Below are positions 20,375 to 29,730 of a stretch of 64,000 nt of DNA, in pieces. The notes below the pieces were generated by a model, which searched no databases, had not been told where the DNA came from, and was given only the letters and a program-made list of their open reading frames with translations. Source of the DNA: Herbaspirillum sp. WKF16. Its GTDB lineage: Bacteria; Pseudomonadota; Gammaproteobacteria; Burkholderiales; Burkholderiaceae_D. The translations under genes and the position numbers were made by a program. The DNA lies in the NCBI RefSeq assembly GCF_028993615.1, contig NZ_CP118632.1, positions 496,001 through 560,000 on the forward strand. The letters run 5' to 3'. The number at the start of each line of letters is the position of its first letter. Position 1 is the stretch's first letter.

Positions 20375-21094
20375 TCAGGCTGCCTTCTCGAACACCAGGT
20401 CCCACACGCCGTGTCCCAGCCGCAGGCCGCGGTTCTCGAACTTGGTGGTAGGGCGGTAATCCGGACGCGGCGCGTAGCCGGACGGGTCGGTCGAGGTGTT
20501 CTTCAGCGTCGGCTCCGCGCCCAGCACTTCCAGCATCTGGATGGCGTAGTCTTCCCAGTCGGTGGCGCAGTGGAGGTAGCCGCCCACGGCCAGGCGCGAG
20601 CTGAGCAGCTGCACCAGCGGGCCCTGGATCAGGCGGCGCTTGTTGTGGCGCGCCTTGTGCCACGGATCCGGGAAGAACACGTGCACGCCGGCCAGCGCGC
20701 CCGGCGCGATCATGTTGTTGAGCACTTCCACGGCATCGTGCTGGATGATGCGCACGTTCTCCAGCTTGCTCTCGTCCACCAGCTTCAGGTAACTGCCCAC
20801 GCCGGGCGTGTGCACTTCCACGCCGATGAAATTCTTCTCTGGCATCAGCGCCGAGATCTTGGCGCTGGTCTCGCCCATGCCGAAGCCGATCTCCAGCACC
20901 ACCGGCGCGGCGCGGCCGAAGGCGGCGGCCAGGTCGAGCTGCTCCTTGGCGTAAGGCAACAGGAACTTCGGCCCCAGTTCTTCCAGGGCGCGGCCCTGGG
21001 CATTGGAAACGCGCCCCGTGCGCGTGACGAAGCTGCGGATGCGGCGCTCGCTCGGATCGTAGAAAAGCGGCTTGCCGGATTTGTTCTCGGACAT
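20375..21094 (-). CDS. trmB: tRNA (guanine-N7-)-methyltransferase TrmB
   Basis: 239 residues. SAM-binding motif [10 protein letters not shown] (about residue 68), the [10 protein letters not shown] strand and the family signature [16 protein letters not shown] are all present, followed by the C-terminal PTTKFENRG. It makes m7G46 in the variable loop of tRNAs. The gene ends 14 bases from the end of the convergent chemoreceptor gene. A tRNA-Gly gene lies just upstream on the same strand, so both could share a transcript. Confidence 0.97.
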   Translation of the reverse strand: MSENKSGKPLFYDPSERRIRSFVTRTGRVSNAQGRALEELGPKFLLPYAKEQLDLAAAFGRAAPVVLEIGFGMGETSAKISALMPEKNFIGVEVHTPGVGSYLKLVDESKLENVRIIQHDAVEVLNNMIAPGALAGVHVFFPDPWHKARHNKRRLIQGPLVQLLSSRLAVGGYLHCATDWEDYAIQMLEVLGAEPTLKNTSTDPSGYAPRPDYRPTTKFENRGLRLGHGVWDLVFEKAA

Positions 21095-21165
21095 GGGAGT
21101 ACTCGTGGATCGATAAGGCGGAAATGAAGCGGCAGTGCGGCCGGACTGGGTGGCCGCGTCTGCGG

Positions 21166-21239
21166 TGGAGCGGGTGAAGGGGATCGAACCCTCGTCTTAA
21201 GCTTGGGAAGCTCCTGCTCTACCATTGAGCTACACCCGC
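21166..21239 (-). tRNA. tRNA-Gly (anticodon TCC)
   Basis: The minus strand from 21239 folds as a cloverleaf: acceptor GCGGGTG pairs with CACCCGC, D arm AGCTCAATGGTAGAGC, anticodon loop CTTCCCA (anticodon TCC), T arm GAGGGTTCGATCCCCTTC, discriminator T and an encoded CCA end. 74 bases with CCA. It lies upstream of trmB on the same strand. Confidence 0.97.
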
Positions 21240-21412
21240 GTGAGGGGCGTATTTTACGCGGGTTTGGCGGCAGCCGGCAAAACCGGCGCGGCGTGGCAGG
21301 CATGGCGCATACCGGCTGCGGGCGCCGGTGGCGGCATTGAAGGCGGCCCAGCGCCGCGGCAGTGCCCTCCAGCCCGTCCCGTCCAAATGGCCGCCACCGT
21401 CGCGCCAGCCAT

Positions 21413-21418
21413 TAAAAT
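21413..21418 (+). promoter_or_regulatory. -10-like element of arfB
   Basis: TAAAAT lies 6 bases before the TTG at 21425. If it is the -10 box, the transcript would begin at or just after the start codon. No convincing -35 hexamer was found at the usual spacing. Confidence 0.4.
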
Positions 21419-21424
21419 AGCGCT

Positions 21425-21847
21425 TTGCCAAACCGGACCGCTGCCATTCCTCCCCTCTTCATATCCGACGACGAAGTCGAACTGACTGCCATCCGCGCGC
21501 AAGGCGCGGGCGGGCAGAACGTCAACAAGGTATCGAGCGCCATCCACCTGCGCTTCGATATCCGCGCCTCGTCCTTGCCGGACGAAGTGAAGCAGCGGCT
21601 GCTGGCCTTGCAGGACCAGCGCATCAGCAAGGAGGGAGTGGTGGTGATCAAGGCCCAGGCGCACCGCAGCCAGGAGAAGAACAAGGCCGATGCCTTGCAG
21701 CGCCTGCACGAAATGCTGGCGCTGGTGGCCAGGGTGCCGGTGCTGCGCCGGCCGACGCGGCCCACCCGCAGCTCTCAGCGCAAGCGGTTGCAGAGCAAGA
21801 CGCAGCGCGGCGAGATCAAATCGATGCGCGGGAAAGTCCGCGACTGA
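21425..21847 (+). CDS. arfB: Alternative ribosome-rescue factor ArfB (YaeJ-type peptidyl-tRNA hydrolase)
   Basis: 140 residues. The catalytic GGQ is in [13 protein letters not shown], followed by [16 protein letters not shown], and ends with a basic tail ([25 protein letters not shown]) that enters the empty mRNA channel of stalled ribosomes. It frees ribosomes on broken messages. The frame is closed upstream by TAA at 21413, so only a TTG at 21425 is available as a usual start; no ribosome site precedes it. A TAAAAT (21413-21418) sits 6 bases before that TTG. A terminator follows at 21866. Confidence 0.93.
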   Translation: MPNRTAAIPPLFISDDEVELTAIRAQGAGGQNVNKVSSAIHLRFDIRASSLPDEVKQRLLALQDQRISKEGVVVIKAQAHRSQEKNKADALQRLHEMLALVARVPVLRRPTRPTRSSQRKRLQSKTQRGEIKSMRGKVRD

Positions 21848-21865
21848 GCCTCATGAGCGATGGCG

Positions 21866-21891
21866 TCCCGGCCTGGCGCCGGGATTTTTTT
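21866..21891 (+). terminator. Rho-independent terminator of arfB
   Basis: TCCCGGC, loop CTGGC, GCCGGGA, then seven T residues. It lies 18 bases after the arfB stop and 3 bases from the stop of the convergent dehydrogenase gene. There is no T tract for the minus strand, so it works one way. Confidence 0.9.
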
Positions 21892-21894
21892 CGT

Positions 21895-23136
21895 CTATCG
21901 GCGGCGCGCCCTGAGCACGTGCTTTTCGTTCAGCTCGTTGGGCGACAGGCAACCCAGCAAGGCGAGGTTGCGATGCATTTCGTCGGCGAGGATGTCGATG
22001 GCGTGCCGCACGCCGGCTTCGCCCGCGACTGCCGCGGCGTAGAGGAAGGGACGTCCCACGAAGACGAAGTCGGCGCCCAGCGCCATGGCCTTGAGGACGT
22101 CGGAGCCGCGTCGCACGCCGCCGTCCAGCATCACCGGCACCTGGCCCGCCTGCGAGCGCACTTCCGGCAGCGCGTTCAGCGCGCTCATGGCGCCGTCCAG
22201 CTGGCGTCCTCCGTGGTTGGAGACGATGATGCCGTCGGCCCCTTCAAGCACCGCGCGGGCGGCGTCTTCGCCCGACAGTATGCCCTTGACGATCAGCTTG
22301 CCTGGCCATTGCTTGCGGATCTGCGCCAGGTGGGTCCAGTTCAGGTGGTCGCGCGCGGTGAAGTCCCGTTCGATATTGCGCGCGATGATGGGCGCGCCGC
22401 GTTCGGCGAAGCTGTTCTCGAAATGCGGCATCCCGTGATTGAGCAGGGTGCGCAGCATCGTCCCGCACAGCCATCGCGGCCGCGTTATTCCATCGAAAGC
22501 CAGCCGGAGCGAAGGTTTCAGCGGAGTGGAAAAACCGGCGCGGATGGTGTTCTCGCGGTTGCCGAGCACCGCGGTGTCGATCGACAGCACCAGCGTGGAA
22601 AAGCCGGCGCGGCCGATCCGCCCGATGAGCGCGGAGATGCGCTCGGCGTTGCCGGGAAGGTAGGCCTGGAACCAGCTTCCGGGCGCTTGCGCGGCAACCG
22701 ACTCCATGGGGATCAACGACGAGCCGCTCATGATCATCGGTATCCCCGCCGCGCGGGCGGCGCGCGCCAGGACGATGTCGCCGCGATAGCACATCATCGC
22801 GCTGATGCCCATGGGAGCGATGCCGAAGGGCGCCTTGAACGGCATGCCGAGAAGTTCGGTGGCGAGGCTGCGGCGGGACACGTCGACCAGGTAGTTCGGC
22901 CGGAACTCCCAATCGCCGAACCCCTCGATGTTGGCGCGGTGCGAGGCGCCCGTTTCGGTCGTCGATGCGATGTAGCCGAACAGCGGCTTGGGCAGGATCT
23001 TTTGCGCCGCCGCCTCGAAGTCGTTGAGCGCCAGGATGGGGCGCAGGATCCTCGGGGTTCCCTTGCCGATGCTGCGATATACCGGCGCAGCCGTCGTCTT
23101 CGCCGGCGCCGCTTGCGCTTCTGGCTGCTTGCTCAT
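21895..23136 (-). CDS. FMN-dependent alpha-hydroxy-acid dehydrogenase (LldD-like)
   Basis: 413 residues from ATG 23136, behind a strong GAGGAG ribosome site; a longer frame to 23193 is unlikely. It shows the FMN-barrel pattern: PFGIAPMGISAMM, the catalytic histidine and arginine in VSNHGGRQLDGAMSAL, and the phosphate-binding MLDGGVRRGSDVLKAMALGADFVFVGRP. The family oxidises L-lactate, mandelate or glycolate and passes electrons to quinone or oxygen. There is no lactate permease or regulator beside it, so substrate is open. It differs from classical lldD at the N-terminus (YIASTTETGASHRANIEGF). Confidence 0.9.
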   Translation of the reverse strand: MSKQPEAQAAPAKTTAAPVYRSIGKGTPRILRPILALNDFEAAAQKILPKPLFGYIASTTETGASHRANIEGFGDWEFRPNYLVDVSRRSLATELLGMPFKAPFGIAPMGISAMMCYRGDIVLARAARAAGIPMIMSGSSLIPMESVAAQAPGSWFQAYLPGNAERISALIGRIGRAGFSTLVLSIDTAVLGNRENTIRAGFSTPLKPSLRLAFDGITRPRWLCGTMLRTLLNHGMPHFENSFAERGAPIIARNIERDFTARDHLNWTHLAQIRKQWPGKLIVKGILSGEDAARAVLEGADGIIVSNHGGRQLDGAMSALNALPEVRSQAGQVPVMLDGGVRRGSDVLKAMALGADFVFVGRPFLYAAAVAGEAGVRHAIDILADEMHRNLALLGCLSPNELNEKHVLRARRR

Positions 23137-23211
23137 TGCTCTCCTCGTTCGATATGGGCGCATTCTAGCAGGCCACTGGCGGCCGGGATTCAACGGGGTT
23201 GAGTCCTCGTC

Positions 23212-25251
23212 TTACCTCGAAGCCTGCGCCGGTATAGCTGCCCGGACAGGGCGTTTCTGCTCGCCGCCGATCTGCGGCGCCAGCAATTTGCGCAACTCCG
23301 CGGATGCATGGTCGGCCAGGAACTGGCCGCCATATTCGCTCAGGTGACCGGGGTCGAAATACAGGATGCGCGGGCCGTCGATGACCTTGCACCCCTGCGC
23401 GTCGCACAAGTAGGGGTAGGGGTCGAACACCGACACGTCATGACGCGCCAGGATGGGCAGAAGGCGATCGCGATAACGATGGTCCATCGCGTCGGCCTTG
23501 GCGCGGGGCAGGTTGCAGAAGTCCGCTTCCGACAGGCGCACGGCGCGCAGCACGCAGGATTTGGGGCTGGCGCCGTTGGGTGGCGACAGCAGCACGACGA
23601 CCCGCTTGCCGCGCTGGCGGTAGTGGACAATCGTCTGTTCCAGGGCTTCTGTCGGATCTATTTCGCTTGGGAGGAAGTAACCCGGCCAGTTGGCCGCGAT
23701 GACGACGGTCTTGATCGATGGGGTGCGATCGGCAAATTCTGCGATGCGGGCGCTGATGTCGCGGCAGTAATCGCTCCCGTAGCCGAGCAGGGACGGACAG
23801 GCGCCGCGCGCGAATTGCCGGAACACCAGCGAGGGTTCGCGGCCGGCGTCGTACAGGCGCGCCAGCATGGGGGCGTAGGCTCCGGAGAAACTGTCGCCGA
23901 TCAGCAGCAGTTCCGGCGGCCGGGACGCTTCCACGGAAGGGCTGCACCAGTCGCGCGCATGGGGCGCGCCGGCAATTGCTTCGCAGGATGGGTGAGGCAG
24001 CTCGAAACGGTTCATGACAGCTACTTCGCGCACCTGGTCGTTGAACAGCGCGACCTGCCCGAGATTGCGGAATTCCATGCCATTGCGTTTGACGACGTAG
24101 TAGCCCAGCGCGCCGGTCAGCATCATCAGCAAGGCCAGCACTCCTGTCAGCCAGCGATTCCGGTGGCGCAGGCGGATCGGCCTCTCCAGCAGGCGATAGG
24201 TCAGCCACGCCAGCAGCGCGCTGAGCGCAACCACTGCCAGCCGCACCTTGGCCGACGGCGTGGCGCCGGTGGCCAGCCGGGCGAAGGTCAGCAGCGGCCA
24301 GTGCCACAGATAGAGCGGGTAACTGATGATGCCTACCCAGACCATGGTCCGATGCGAAAGCAGGACGCGGTTCAGGCGCGCCCGGGGACCGGCCGCCAGC
24401 ATCAGCGCGGCGCCGGCTACCGGTAGGATCGCCCACCAGCCCGGGAAGGCGTCCTCCTTCGTGATGAGGGCGATGCCGATCGCCATCAGCAGCAGGCCGC
24501 CGGCCGACGCCAGGTCGGCGCGATCGGGCCCGAGGGCTGGGCGGCGCCGGGAGCGATAGGCCAGCAGGGCGCCTGCGCCCAGTTCCCAGAAGCGCGACAT
24601 TGGCAGGTAGAAGGCGGCGACGGCATCGCCATGCACGGAGGCGATGTTCCATGCGAACGATGCAACCAGGACCAGCAGCAGGGCAATCAGCACGCCATGG
24701 CGGCGTCGCCACGCGGCCCACAACAGCAAGGGCCAGAACAGGTAGAACTGTTCTTCCACGCCCAGGGACCACAGATGGAGCAGCGGCTTGCTGTCCGCCG
24801 AGGCGTCGAAATAACCTGCTTCGCTCCAAAGGACGATATTGGAGACGAAACCGGCACCGCCCAGCATGTGCTTGCCAAGCTCCCGGTATTCCTCCGGCAG
24901 CAGGATGAACCAGCCGGCCACGAAGCAGGCCAGCATCACCAGCAACAAGGCGGGGAAAATGCGGCGAATCCTTCGCGCATAGAAATCGGCGATGCTGAAG
25001 CGGCCGTCCTGCAATGAGTCGAGCAGGATCCCGCTGATCAGGAAGCCGGAAATGACAAAGAAGATGTCGACGCCGACGAAGCCGCCCGGAAGCCATTCCG
25101 GGAAGGCGTGGAATATCACTACTGCAAGCACCGCGATGGCGCGCAGGCCATCGATGTCGGGGCGGTAGCCGCTGTGGACAGGAGGAGGCGAGGCCGCTGC
25201 CTTGGGTTGGCTGAAAAGCATGAATGCGCTGTGGCAATAAAAGTCGCACAT
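23212..25251 (-). CDS. Membrane O-acyltransferase with C-terminal SGNH domain (OafA/YrhL type)
   Basis: 679 residues from ATG 25251 (GGAG 10 bases upstream); ATG 25221 would give 669 residues and is also possible. The first 360 residues are an acyltransferase-3 domain: YRPDIDGLRAIAVLAVVIFH with the catalytic His, FFVISGFLIS and RRIRRIFPALLLV, with about ten membrane helices. After a last helix comes a periplasmic SGNH hydrolase-like domain (LLIGDSFSGAYAP near residue 440; DPGHLSEYGG near 640). Such fusions O-acetylate lipopolysaccharide or exopolysaccharide. It stands alone, with no glycosyltransferases nearby. Confidence 0.92.
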   Translation of the reverse strand: MCDFYCHSAFMLFSQPKAAASPPPVHSGYRPDIDGLRAIAVLAVVIFHAFPEWLPGGFVGVDIFFVISGFLISGILLDSLQDGRFSIADFYARRIRRIFPALLLVMLACFVAGWFILLPEEYRELGKHMLGGAGFVSNIVLWSEAGYFDASADSKPLLHLWSLGVEEQFYLFWPLLLWAAWRRRHGVLIALLLVLVASFAWNIASVHGDAVAAFYLPMSRFWELGAGALLAYRSRRRPALGPDRADLASAGGLLLMAIGIALITKEDAFPGWWAILPVAGAALMLAAGPRARLNRVLLSHRTMVWVGIISYPLYLWHWPLLTFARLATGATPSAKVRLAVVALSALLAWLTYRLLERPIRLRHRNRWLTGVLALLMMLTGALGYYVVKRNGMEFRNLGQVALFNDQVREVAVMNRFELPHPSCEAIAGAPHARDWCSPSVEASRPPELLLIGDSFSGAYAPMLARLYDAGREPSLVFRQFARGACPSLLGYGSDYCRDISARIAEFADRTPSIKTVVIAANWPGYFLPSEIDPTEALEQTIVHYRQRGKRVVVLLSPPNGASPKSCVLRAVRLSEADFCNLPRAKADAMDHRYRDRLLPILARHDVSVFDPYPYLCDAQGCKVIDGPRILYFDPGHLSEYGGQFLADHASAELRKLLAPQIGGEQKRPVRAAIPAQASR

Positions 25252-25349
25252 TCTATTATGACTCCGGGAACACGGCGCTTTTATGTGCGTTGCCGGTGTT
25301 TCTCGCGTCGTATTGCCGAAGAGCGCAGGGGCCGTTCAGGTGCCGGAAT

Positions 25350-25976
25350 TCAGTCGAACCCGCGCACCCGCTCCTTGTCCATGCGCGGCAGCTGCCAATG
25401 GAAGCGGATCGCCAGCAGGCGCACCGAGAAGCCGAGCAGCAGCGAACTCAGGGTGGCGATGCGCGGGTCGATGTCCAGGTGCAGGATGCCGACGTACATG
25501 GCGCCGGTCAGCAGCGAGACGCTGGCGTAGATTTCACGGCGCAGGACCAGCGGGATCTCGTTGCACAGCACGTCGCGCAGCAAGCCTCCGAAGACGCCCG
25601 TGACCATGCCCAGGATCACCACGATGGCGGGATGGAAGACGCCGGCATCGAAAGCGATATTGCAGCCGATGATGGTGAAGGCCACCAGGCCCAGCGCGTC
25701 GACCACCAGGAAGGCCGACTTGAAGTGATGCAGCGCGCGCGCCGCGACGGCGGCGGCGATGGCGGCGCAGATGGTGAAGGCGAGGTATTCGGGGTGGGCG
25801 ACCCAGCCCAGCGGATAGTGGCCGATCAGGATGTCGCGCACGGTGCCGCCGCCCAGCGCCGCCACGGTTCCGATCAGGCAGACGCCGAAGATGTCCATGT
25901 CCTTGCGGATGCCCATGAGCGCGCCGGACACGGCCTCGGCGCAGATGGCGAGCAGGTAGATGGTGTGCAGCAGCAT
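25350..25976 (-). CDS. TRIC-family (UPF0126, YadS/YicG-like) membrane protein
   Basis: 208 residues from ATG 25976, preceded by GGAG at good spacing. The frame is open to 26036, but the extra part is not hydrophobic. Two repeats of three helices are visible, each with a glycine-rich turn (GTVAALGGGTVRDILIG and GMVTGVFGGLLRDVLCNEIP), the mark of the TRIC/UPF0126 family, now regarded as trimeric cation channels. The physiological role of bacterial members is not settled. Confidence 0.92.
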   Translation of the reverse strand: MLLHTIYLLAICAEAVSGALMGIRKDMDIFGVCLIGTVAALGGGTVRDILIGHYPLGWVAHPEYLAFTICAAIAAAVAARALHHFKSAFLVVDALGLVAFTIIGCNIAFDAGVFHPAIVVILGMVTGVFGGLLRDVLCNEIPLVLRREIYASVSLLTGAMYVGILHLDIDPRIATLSSLLLGFSVRLLAIRFHWQLPRMDKERVRGFD

Positions 25977-26066
25977 GGCAATTCTCCGTCGTATCGGTAC
26001 ATCCGCATGGCGCGGAGACGGGAATTGTAACGGCAAGCGGCGCTGCCGCCGCTTGCCGCGGCAGCC

Positions 26067-26276
26067 TCAGGCCGAAGTGTCGATGATGTTGCCGATCTTC
26101 TTGATGCCGGAAGAGACGCTGTCGGCCACCGAATCGGCGGCGGAAGAGACGGCGTTCACGGTGGCGTCGTAGGCGCCGCCGATCTCGTCGCCGACGTCTT
26201 GCACCACGGTCTTGATCGGTTGCACGACGGTGTTGTAGAAGCTGCTGTTGCCCGAGGAAACGGATGACACGCTCAT
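26067..26276 (-). CDS. Small Ser/Val/Ala-rich protein, unassigned
   Basis: 69 residues, starting MSVSSVSSGNSSFYNTVVQP, behind an AAAGGAG ribosome site 7 bases before ATG 26276, which is the best evidence that it is real. There is no signal peptide or cysteine. A heptad-like pattern of Ala, Val and Ile runs from about residue 20 to the end (VVQDVGDEIGGAYDATVNAV, then SAADSVADSV), suggesting one amphipathic helix or a coiled coil. It sits 90 bases before the TRIC gene on the same strand. I do not recognise the family. Confidence 0.72.
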   Translation of the reverse strand: MSVSSVSSGNSSFYNTVVQPIKTVVQDVGDEIGGAYDATVNAVSSAADSVADSVSSGIKKIGNIIDTSA

Positions 26277-26433
26277 GTTGGACTCCTTTGCCTTGATGGT
26301 TGGGATCCCCCATCCGCCGGTCGCGCGGACGGATGGAGGCGCGTCTTCATCATAGCAAGCGAGGCGTCAGCGAAACGGCGTCCAGCCGCGGCAATCCGGT
26401 AAAGATGTGCAATTCAATGTAAAGGCGCGGCGC

Positions 26434-28101
26434 TCACCGGTGCGCCAGTTCCAGCGGTCGCGCAGTCTGCCACGCCGCCGGCGGCGCGGCCTGGAGCTGG
26501 GCATGGTGGGCAGGAACGGCGGCGCCTTCCCCGCCGGTCTTGAAGACCGATACCGCCTGGCTCAGCCGGCCGGCCTGCTCGCGCAGGTTCTCCGCGGCGG
26601 CCGCAGCCTGCTCCACCAGCGCGGCGTTTTGTTGCGTGGTCTCGTCGATGTTGTTGATGGCCTGGTTCAACTGGTCGATGCCGCCGCTCTGTTCCCGGCT
26701 GGCGACGGTGATCTCGGCCATGGTGACGGCCATGCCGCGCACCGCGCTGCCGATCTCCTCCATCGTCTGCGCCGTCTCGCGCACCAGCTGGTTGCCGCTT
26801 TCCACCTTGACGCGCGAGTCGTCGATGAGCGTCTTGATGTCCTTGGCCGCCGTCGCCGAGCGCTGCGCCAGCGTGCGCACCTCGGCCGCCACCACCGCGA
26901 AGCCGCGCCCCTGTTCGCCGGCGCGCGCGGCTTCCACCGCCGCGTTCAGCGCCAGGATGTTGGTCTGGAACGAGATGCCGTCGATCAGGCCGATGATGTC
27001 GACGATCTTGTGCGAAGCGCTGTCGATGTCTTCCATCGTGACGCCCATGCGCTGCACCGAGGCGCTGGCGCGCTGCGCGATCTCGGAGGCGTTGTTGGCC
27101 TGGCGGTCCGCGTTGGCCGCCGAGTCGGCATTTTGGCGCACGGTGGCGGCGAACTGCTCGACGCTGGAGGCGGTCTCCTCCAGGCTGGATGCCTGGGATT
27201 CGGTGCGTCCGGAGAGATCGAGGTTGCCGTTGGCGATCTCCCGGGTGGAGACCGCCATCGACTCCACGTTGCGCCGCACGTCGCCGATGATGGAGCGCAG
27301 GTTGACGTTGAGCTGTTGCAGCGCCTGCAGCAGCAGGCCCATGTCGCCGTGCCGGCCGCCGGCCACTTCCAGGTTCAGGTCGCCGCCGGCCAGGCCATGC
27401 ACTGCGGCGATCGCCTCCTTCAACGGCGCCACGATGCTGGCGTGGAGCATGAGCCAGGATCCCAGCAGCAGCGCCGCGCCCAGCGCGGTGCCGCCCCATA
27501 CCATGGCGGGGTTGCCGCCGGCGGTCATCACCGCATTGCCGGCCACCGCGCCGCCGGCGACGACCATCAGCGTGAGCAGGCCCATGATCAGGCCCAGGCG
27601 ACGCGCGATGGGCAGCTCGCGCAGGTTCTGCAGCCAGCCGGCGGGGCCGGAGCGCACCGCGGCGCCGCGCCGGATGCGCAGCCCGCGCGCCTGGCCCAGG
27701 CTGAAGCGGCGGTATACCGTGTCGGCCGCCTGCACCTGCTCGCGCGAGGGGCGCGTGCGCACCGACATGTAGCCCACGGTGCGGCCGTTCTCGCGCACCG
27801 GCGTGACGTTGGCCTGCACCCAGTAGAAGTCGCCGTTCTTGCAGCGGTTCTTGACCAGGCCGTTCCACGGCAGCCCAACCTTGAGCGTGCTCCACATGTC
27901 GGCGAAGGCCTCGCGCGGCATGTCGGGGTGGCGCACGATGTTCTGCGGCGCGCCCAGCAACTCGGCTTCGTCGAAGCCGCTGATCTCGATGAAGTAAGGA
28001 TTGATGTAGGTGATGTTGCCCTGGAGGTCGGTCTTGGAGACGATGGACTTGCCGTCTTCGAGCAGGCGTTCATTGGTGGTGACCGGCAGATTCTTGCGCA
28101 T
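26434..28101 (-). CDS. PAS-containing methyl-accepting chemotaxis protein (Aer-like)
   Basis: 555 residues from ATG 28101 ([21 protein letters not shown]) after AAGGGG. Residues about 10-125 are a PAS domain of the Aer type ([39 protein letters not shown], a known flavin-PAS pattern in pieces). Two adjoining membrane helices follow near 165-205, then HAMP and the signalling hairpin [22 protein letters not shown]. Aer-type receptors sense redox or energy state from the cytoplasmic side. The tail is Pro/Ala-rich without a methylation pentapeptide. Confidence 0.94.
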   Translation of the reverse strand: MRKNLPVTTNERLLEDGKSIVSKTDLQGNITYINPYFIEISGFDEAELLGAPQNIVRHPDMPREAFADMWSTLKVGLPWNGLVKNRCKNGDFYWVQANVTPVRENGRTVGYMSVRTRPSREQVQAADTVYRRFSLGQARGLRIRRGAAVRSGPAGWLQNLRELPIARRLGLIMGLLTLMVVAGGAVAGNAVMTAGGNPAMVWGGTALGAALLLGSWLMLHASIVAPLKEAIAAVHGLAGGDLNLEVAGGRHGDMGLLLQALQQLNVNLRSIIGDVRRNVESMAVSTREIANGNLDLSGRTESQASSLEETASSVEQFAATVRQNADSAANADRQANNASEIAQRASASVQRMGVTMEDIDSASHKIVDIIGLIDGISFQTNILALNAAVEAARAGEQGRGFAVVAAEVRTLAQRSATAAKDIKTLIDDSRVKVESGNQLVRETAQTMEEIGSAVRGMAVTMAEITVASREQSGGIDQLNQAINNIDETTQQNAALVEQAAAAAENLREQAGRLSQAVSVFKTGGEGAAVPAHHAQLQAAPPAAWQTARPLELAHR

Positions 28102-28495
28102 GCAATTTTCCCCTTGCCTGGAAATACGGGAGTCCTTTCCCCAGGAGTCCCGGCGATTCATTGTGGTCGCTGCGTCGCCTGTGCCGACGGCGCAGCCCTG
28201 CAACATCTAACTGGCGCTACAGCGTGCTGGAACTGGGTACGTCGGTGAAACGGGGGATGAATAATGCCTGTCGGTAATTCTGGTCCAGCGCGGGCGCGGC
28301 CTCGGCTGGTTTTCGTTATATGGCGCGGGCAAGCTATTGTTGAAAGAAATTCTTTTTTTTGCAAGCCACAATGGCGCGGCAGTGCGATATTTCAGTGAAC
28401 AGTTTGAAAAGCAGGCATTACAAACTTGGGTAATTAACGATTACGCGCTGCCGCAAGGAATTGCATTGCCTCGCGGAAAACATCCGCGCGCGGTC
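28102..28495. other. 394-base gap, locally AT-rich, upstream of the Aer-like gene
   Basis: The stretch 28220-28480 is markedly richer in A and T than the surroundings, including a run of eight T (28351-28358) and repeated short AT tracts. On the minus strand TTCAAC and TATAAC are 18 bases apart (28310-28340), a weak promoter candidate for the chemoreceptor. No open frame with coding character, no tRNA and no clear sigma-28 (CCGATA) promoter were seen. Confidence 0.5.
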
Positions 28496-29080
28496 TTACT
28501 GCTGCGGCTGGAGCTGGAACAGCAAGCCCTGCGGCACGATCTCCACCGACAGCAGCTGGTCGGCCACCGCCTCGCTCATGCGCTGGCCGGGGTTGTTCAA
28601 CGCGATGCCGGTCAGCCGCGTGATCAGGGGCAGCAGCTTTTCCTGGGCCTTGGGGATGAAGCTGCGCGCGGCGCTGTCGGCGCAGATCAGGAATTCGTCG
28701 CGCGCCGCCGGCGAGCGGTCGGTCAGCAGCACGCCCACTGCGCGCAGTTCGCCTTTCTTGTTGAGCGTGCCCAGGAGCGCGGTCTGCGAGGGGCCGACCT
28801 TGGTCTCCAGCACGTATTCATACTGGCCCGGATGCAGGCGCGCGGGATCGAGCCGGTACAGGTTGGCCATGTGGTCGGGCTGCTCGACCTGCATGTCGGC
28901 CAGCACTTCAGGCAGCCTCTCGTTGAAGCGCCGCGCGAACTCCTTGGGCGTCACGCCCAGCGTGGTTTCGGCGGCGGCGTGTTCGGCCAGTTCGCGGTCG
29001 ACCGAGCGGTCGCAGGCGGCCAGCAAGGCGCACAGCGAGAGCGCGGCGCTGATGAAAAGGGTACGGAAGGCAGGTGTCAT
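28496..29080 (-). CDS. Predicted lipoprotein, unassigned
   Basis: 194 residues from ATG 29080; a TTG at 29092 would add four. The N-terminus MTPAFRTLFISAALSLCALLAAC is a lipoprotein signal with the lipid-carrying Cys at about residue 23. The mature part (DRSVDRELAEHAAAETTLGVTPKEFARRFNERL, in two segments) has one pair-forming Cys near ICADSAARSF and ends with a Gln-rich tail. The pattern of a VGPSQTALLGTLNKKGELRAVGVLLTD sheet resembles small periplasmic lipoproteins with no assigned role. It is divergent from the pyrophosphohydrolase gene. Confidence 0.78.
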   Translation of the reverse strand: MTPAFRTLFISAALSLCALLAACDRSVDRELAEHAAAETTLGVTPKEFARRFNERLPEVLADMQVEQPDHMANLYRLDPARLHPGQYEYVLETKVGPSQTALLGTLNKKGELRAVGVLLTDRSPAARDEFLICADSAARSFIPKAQEKLLPLITRLTGIALNNPGQRMSEAVADQLLSVEIVPQGLLFQLQPQQ

Positions 29081-29250
29081 GGCGGTTCGCAACGGTCGCG
29101 GGGATCGCCGTATTGTGCATCAAGGGCCCGGTTTGTGGCCTGTTCCAAATCAAGGATTGCGCATGTCGGCCGCCGCGGCCGCCTCCCGCGCGCCCTGGGC
29201 GATGGTGATACAGTGTGCGCTTCGCCACAGCCAGCCCGCCTGACGCCGCC

Positions 29251-29658
29251 ATGACAGCCCCGCAGCAACCCGCCTCCGACCTGACCGAATTGCGCGACAT
29301 CATCCGTCGTTTTTCCGGCGAACGCGACTGGCTCCGTTTCCATACGCCCAAGAACCTGGCCATGGCGCTGTCGGTGGAGGCGGCCGAACTGATGGAGCAT
29401 TTCCAGTGGCTGCCCACCGGCGCCGACCACGAACTGGACGACGCCGCGCGCGAGGGCATCCGCCATGAGATGGCCGACGTGCTGGTCTACCTGATCCAGC
29501 TGGCCGACCATACCGGCGTCGACCTGCGCGACGCGGTGCTGGAGAAGATGGAACTGAACCGGCGCAAGTACCCGGTGGAGCTGGCGCGCGGCAGTTCGCG
29601 CAAATACACGGCCTATGCGGACCGTCAGGACAACGGGAACGATCCGGATGGCGGCTGA
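29251..29658 (+). CDS. MazG-like nucleotide pyrophosphohydrolase
   Basis: 135 residues from ATG 29251. The metal-binding helices are clear: SVEAAELMEHFQW (the EExxE type) and HEMADVLVYLIQLADHTGVDL (the ExxD type), followed by KYPVELARGSSRKYTAY. This is the small dCTPase/RS21-C6-like class that hydrolyses modified or excess (d)NTPs to monophosphate and pyrophosphate as house-cleaning. It is cytoplasmic. The exact nucleotide cannot be read from sequence. Confidence 0.9.
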   Translation: MTAPQQPASDLTELRDIIRRFSGERDWLRFHTPKNLAMALSVEAAELMEHFQWLPTGADHELDDAAREGIRHEMADVLVYLIQLADHTGVDLRDAVLEKMELNRRKYPVELARGSSRKYTAYADRQDNGNDPDGG

Positions 29659-29730
29659 TGCCGCGCCGATGACACGCGCCGCCCACCTCCGATAAAAAAA
29701 CGCCAACGCCATCCCGCCGGGAGATCCGCC

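Noticed and set aside
26310..26336. Inverted repeat CCATCCG...CGGATGG between the small gene and the Aer-like gene
   Set aside because: No T tract on either strand and a GC-rich loop. I could not decide between structure and chance, so it is not listed as a feature.
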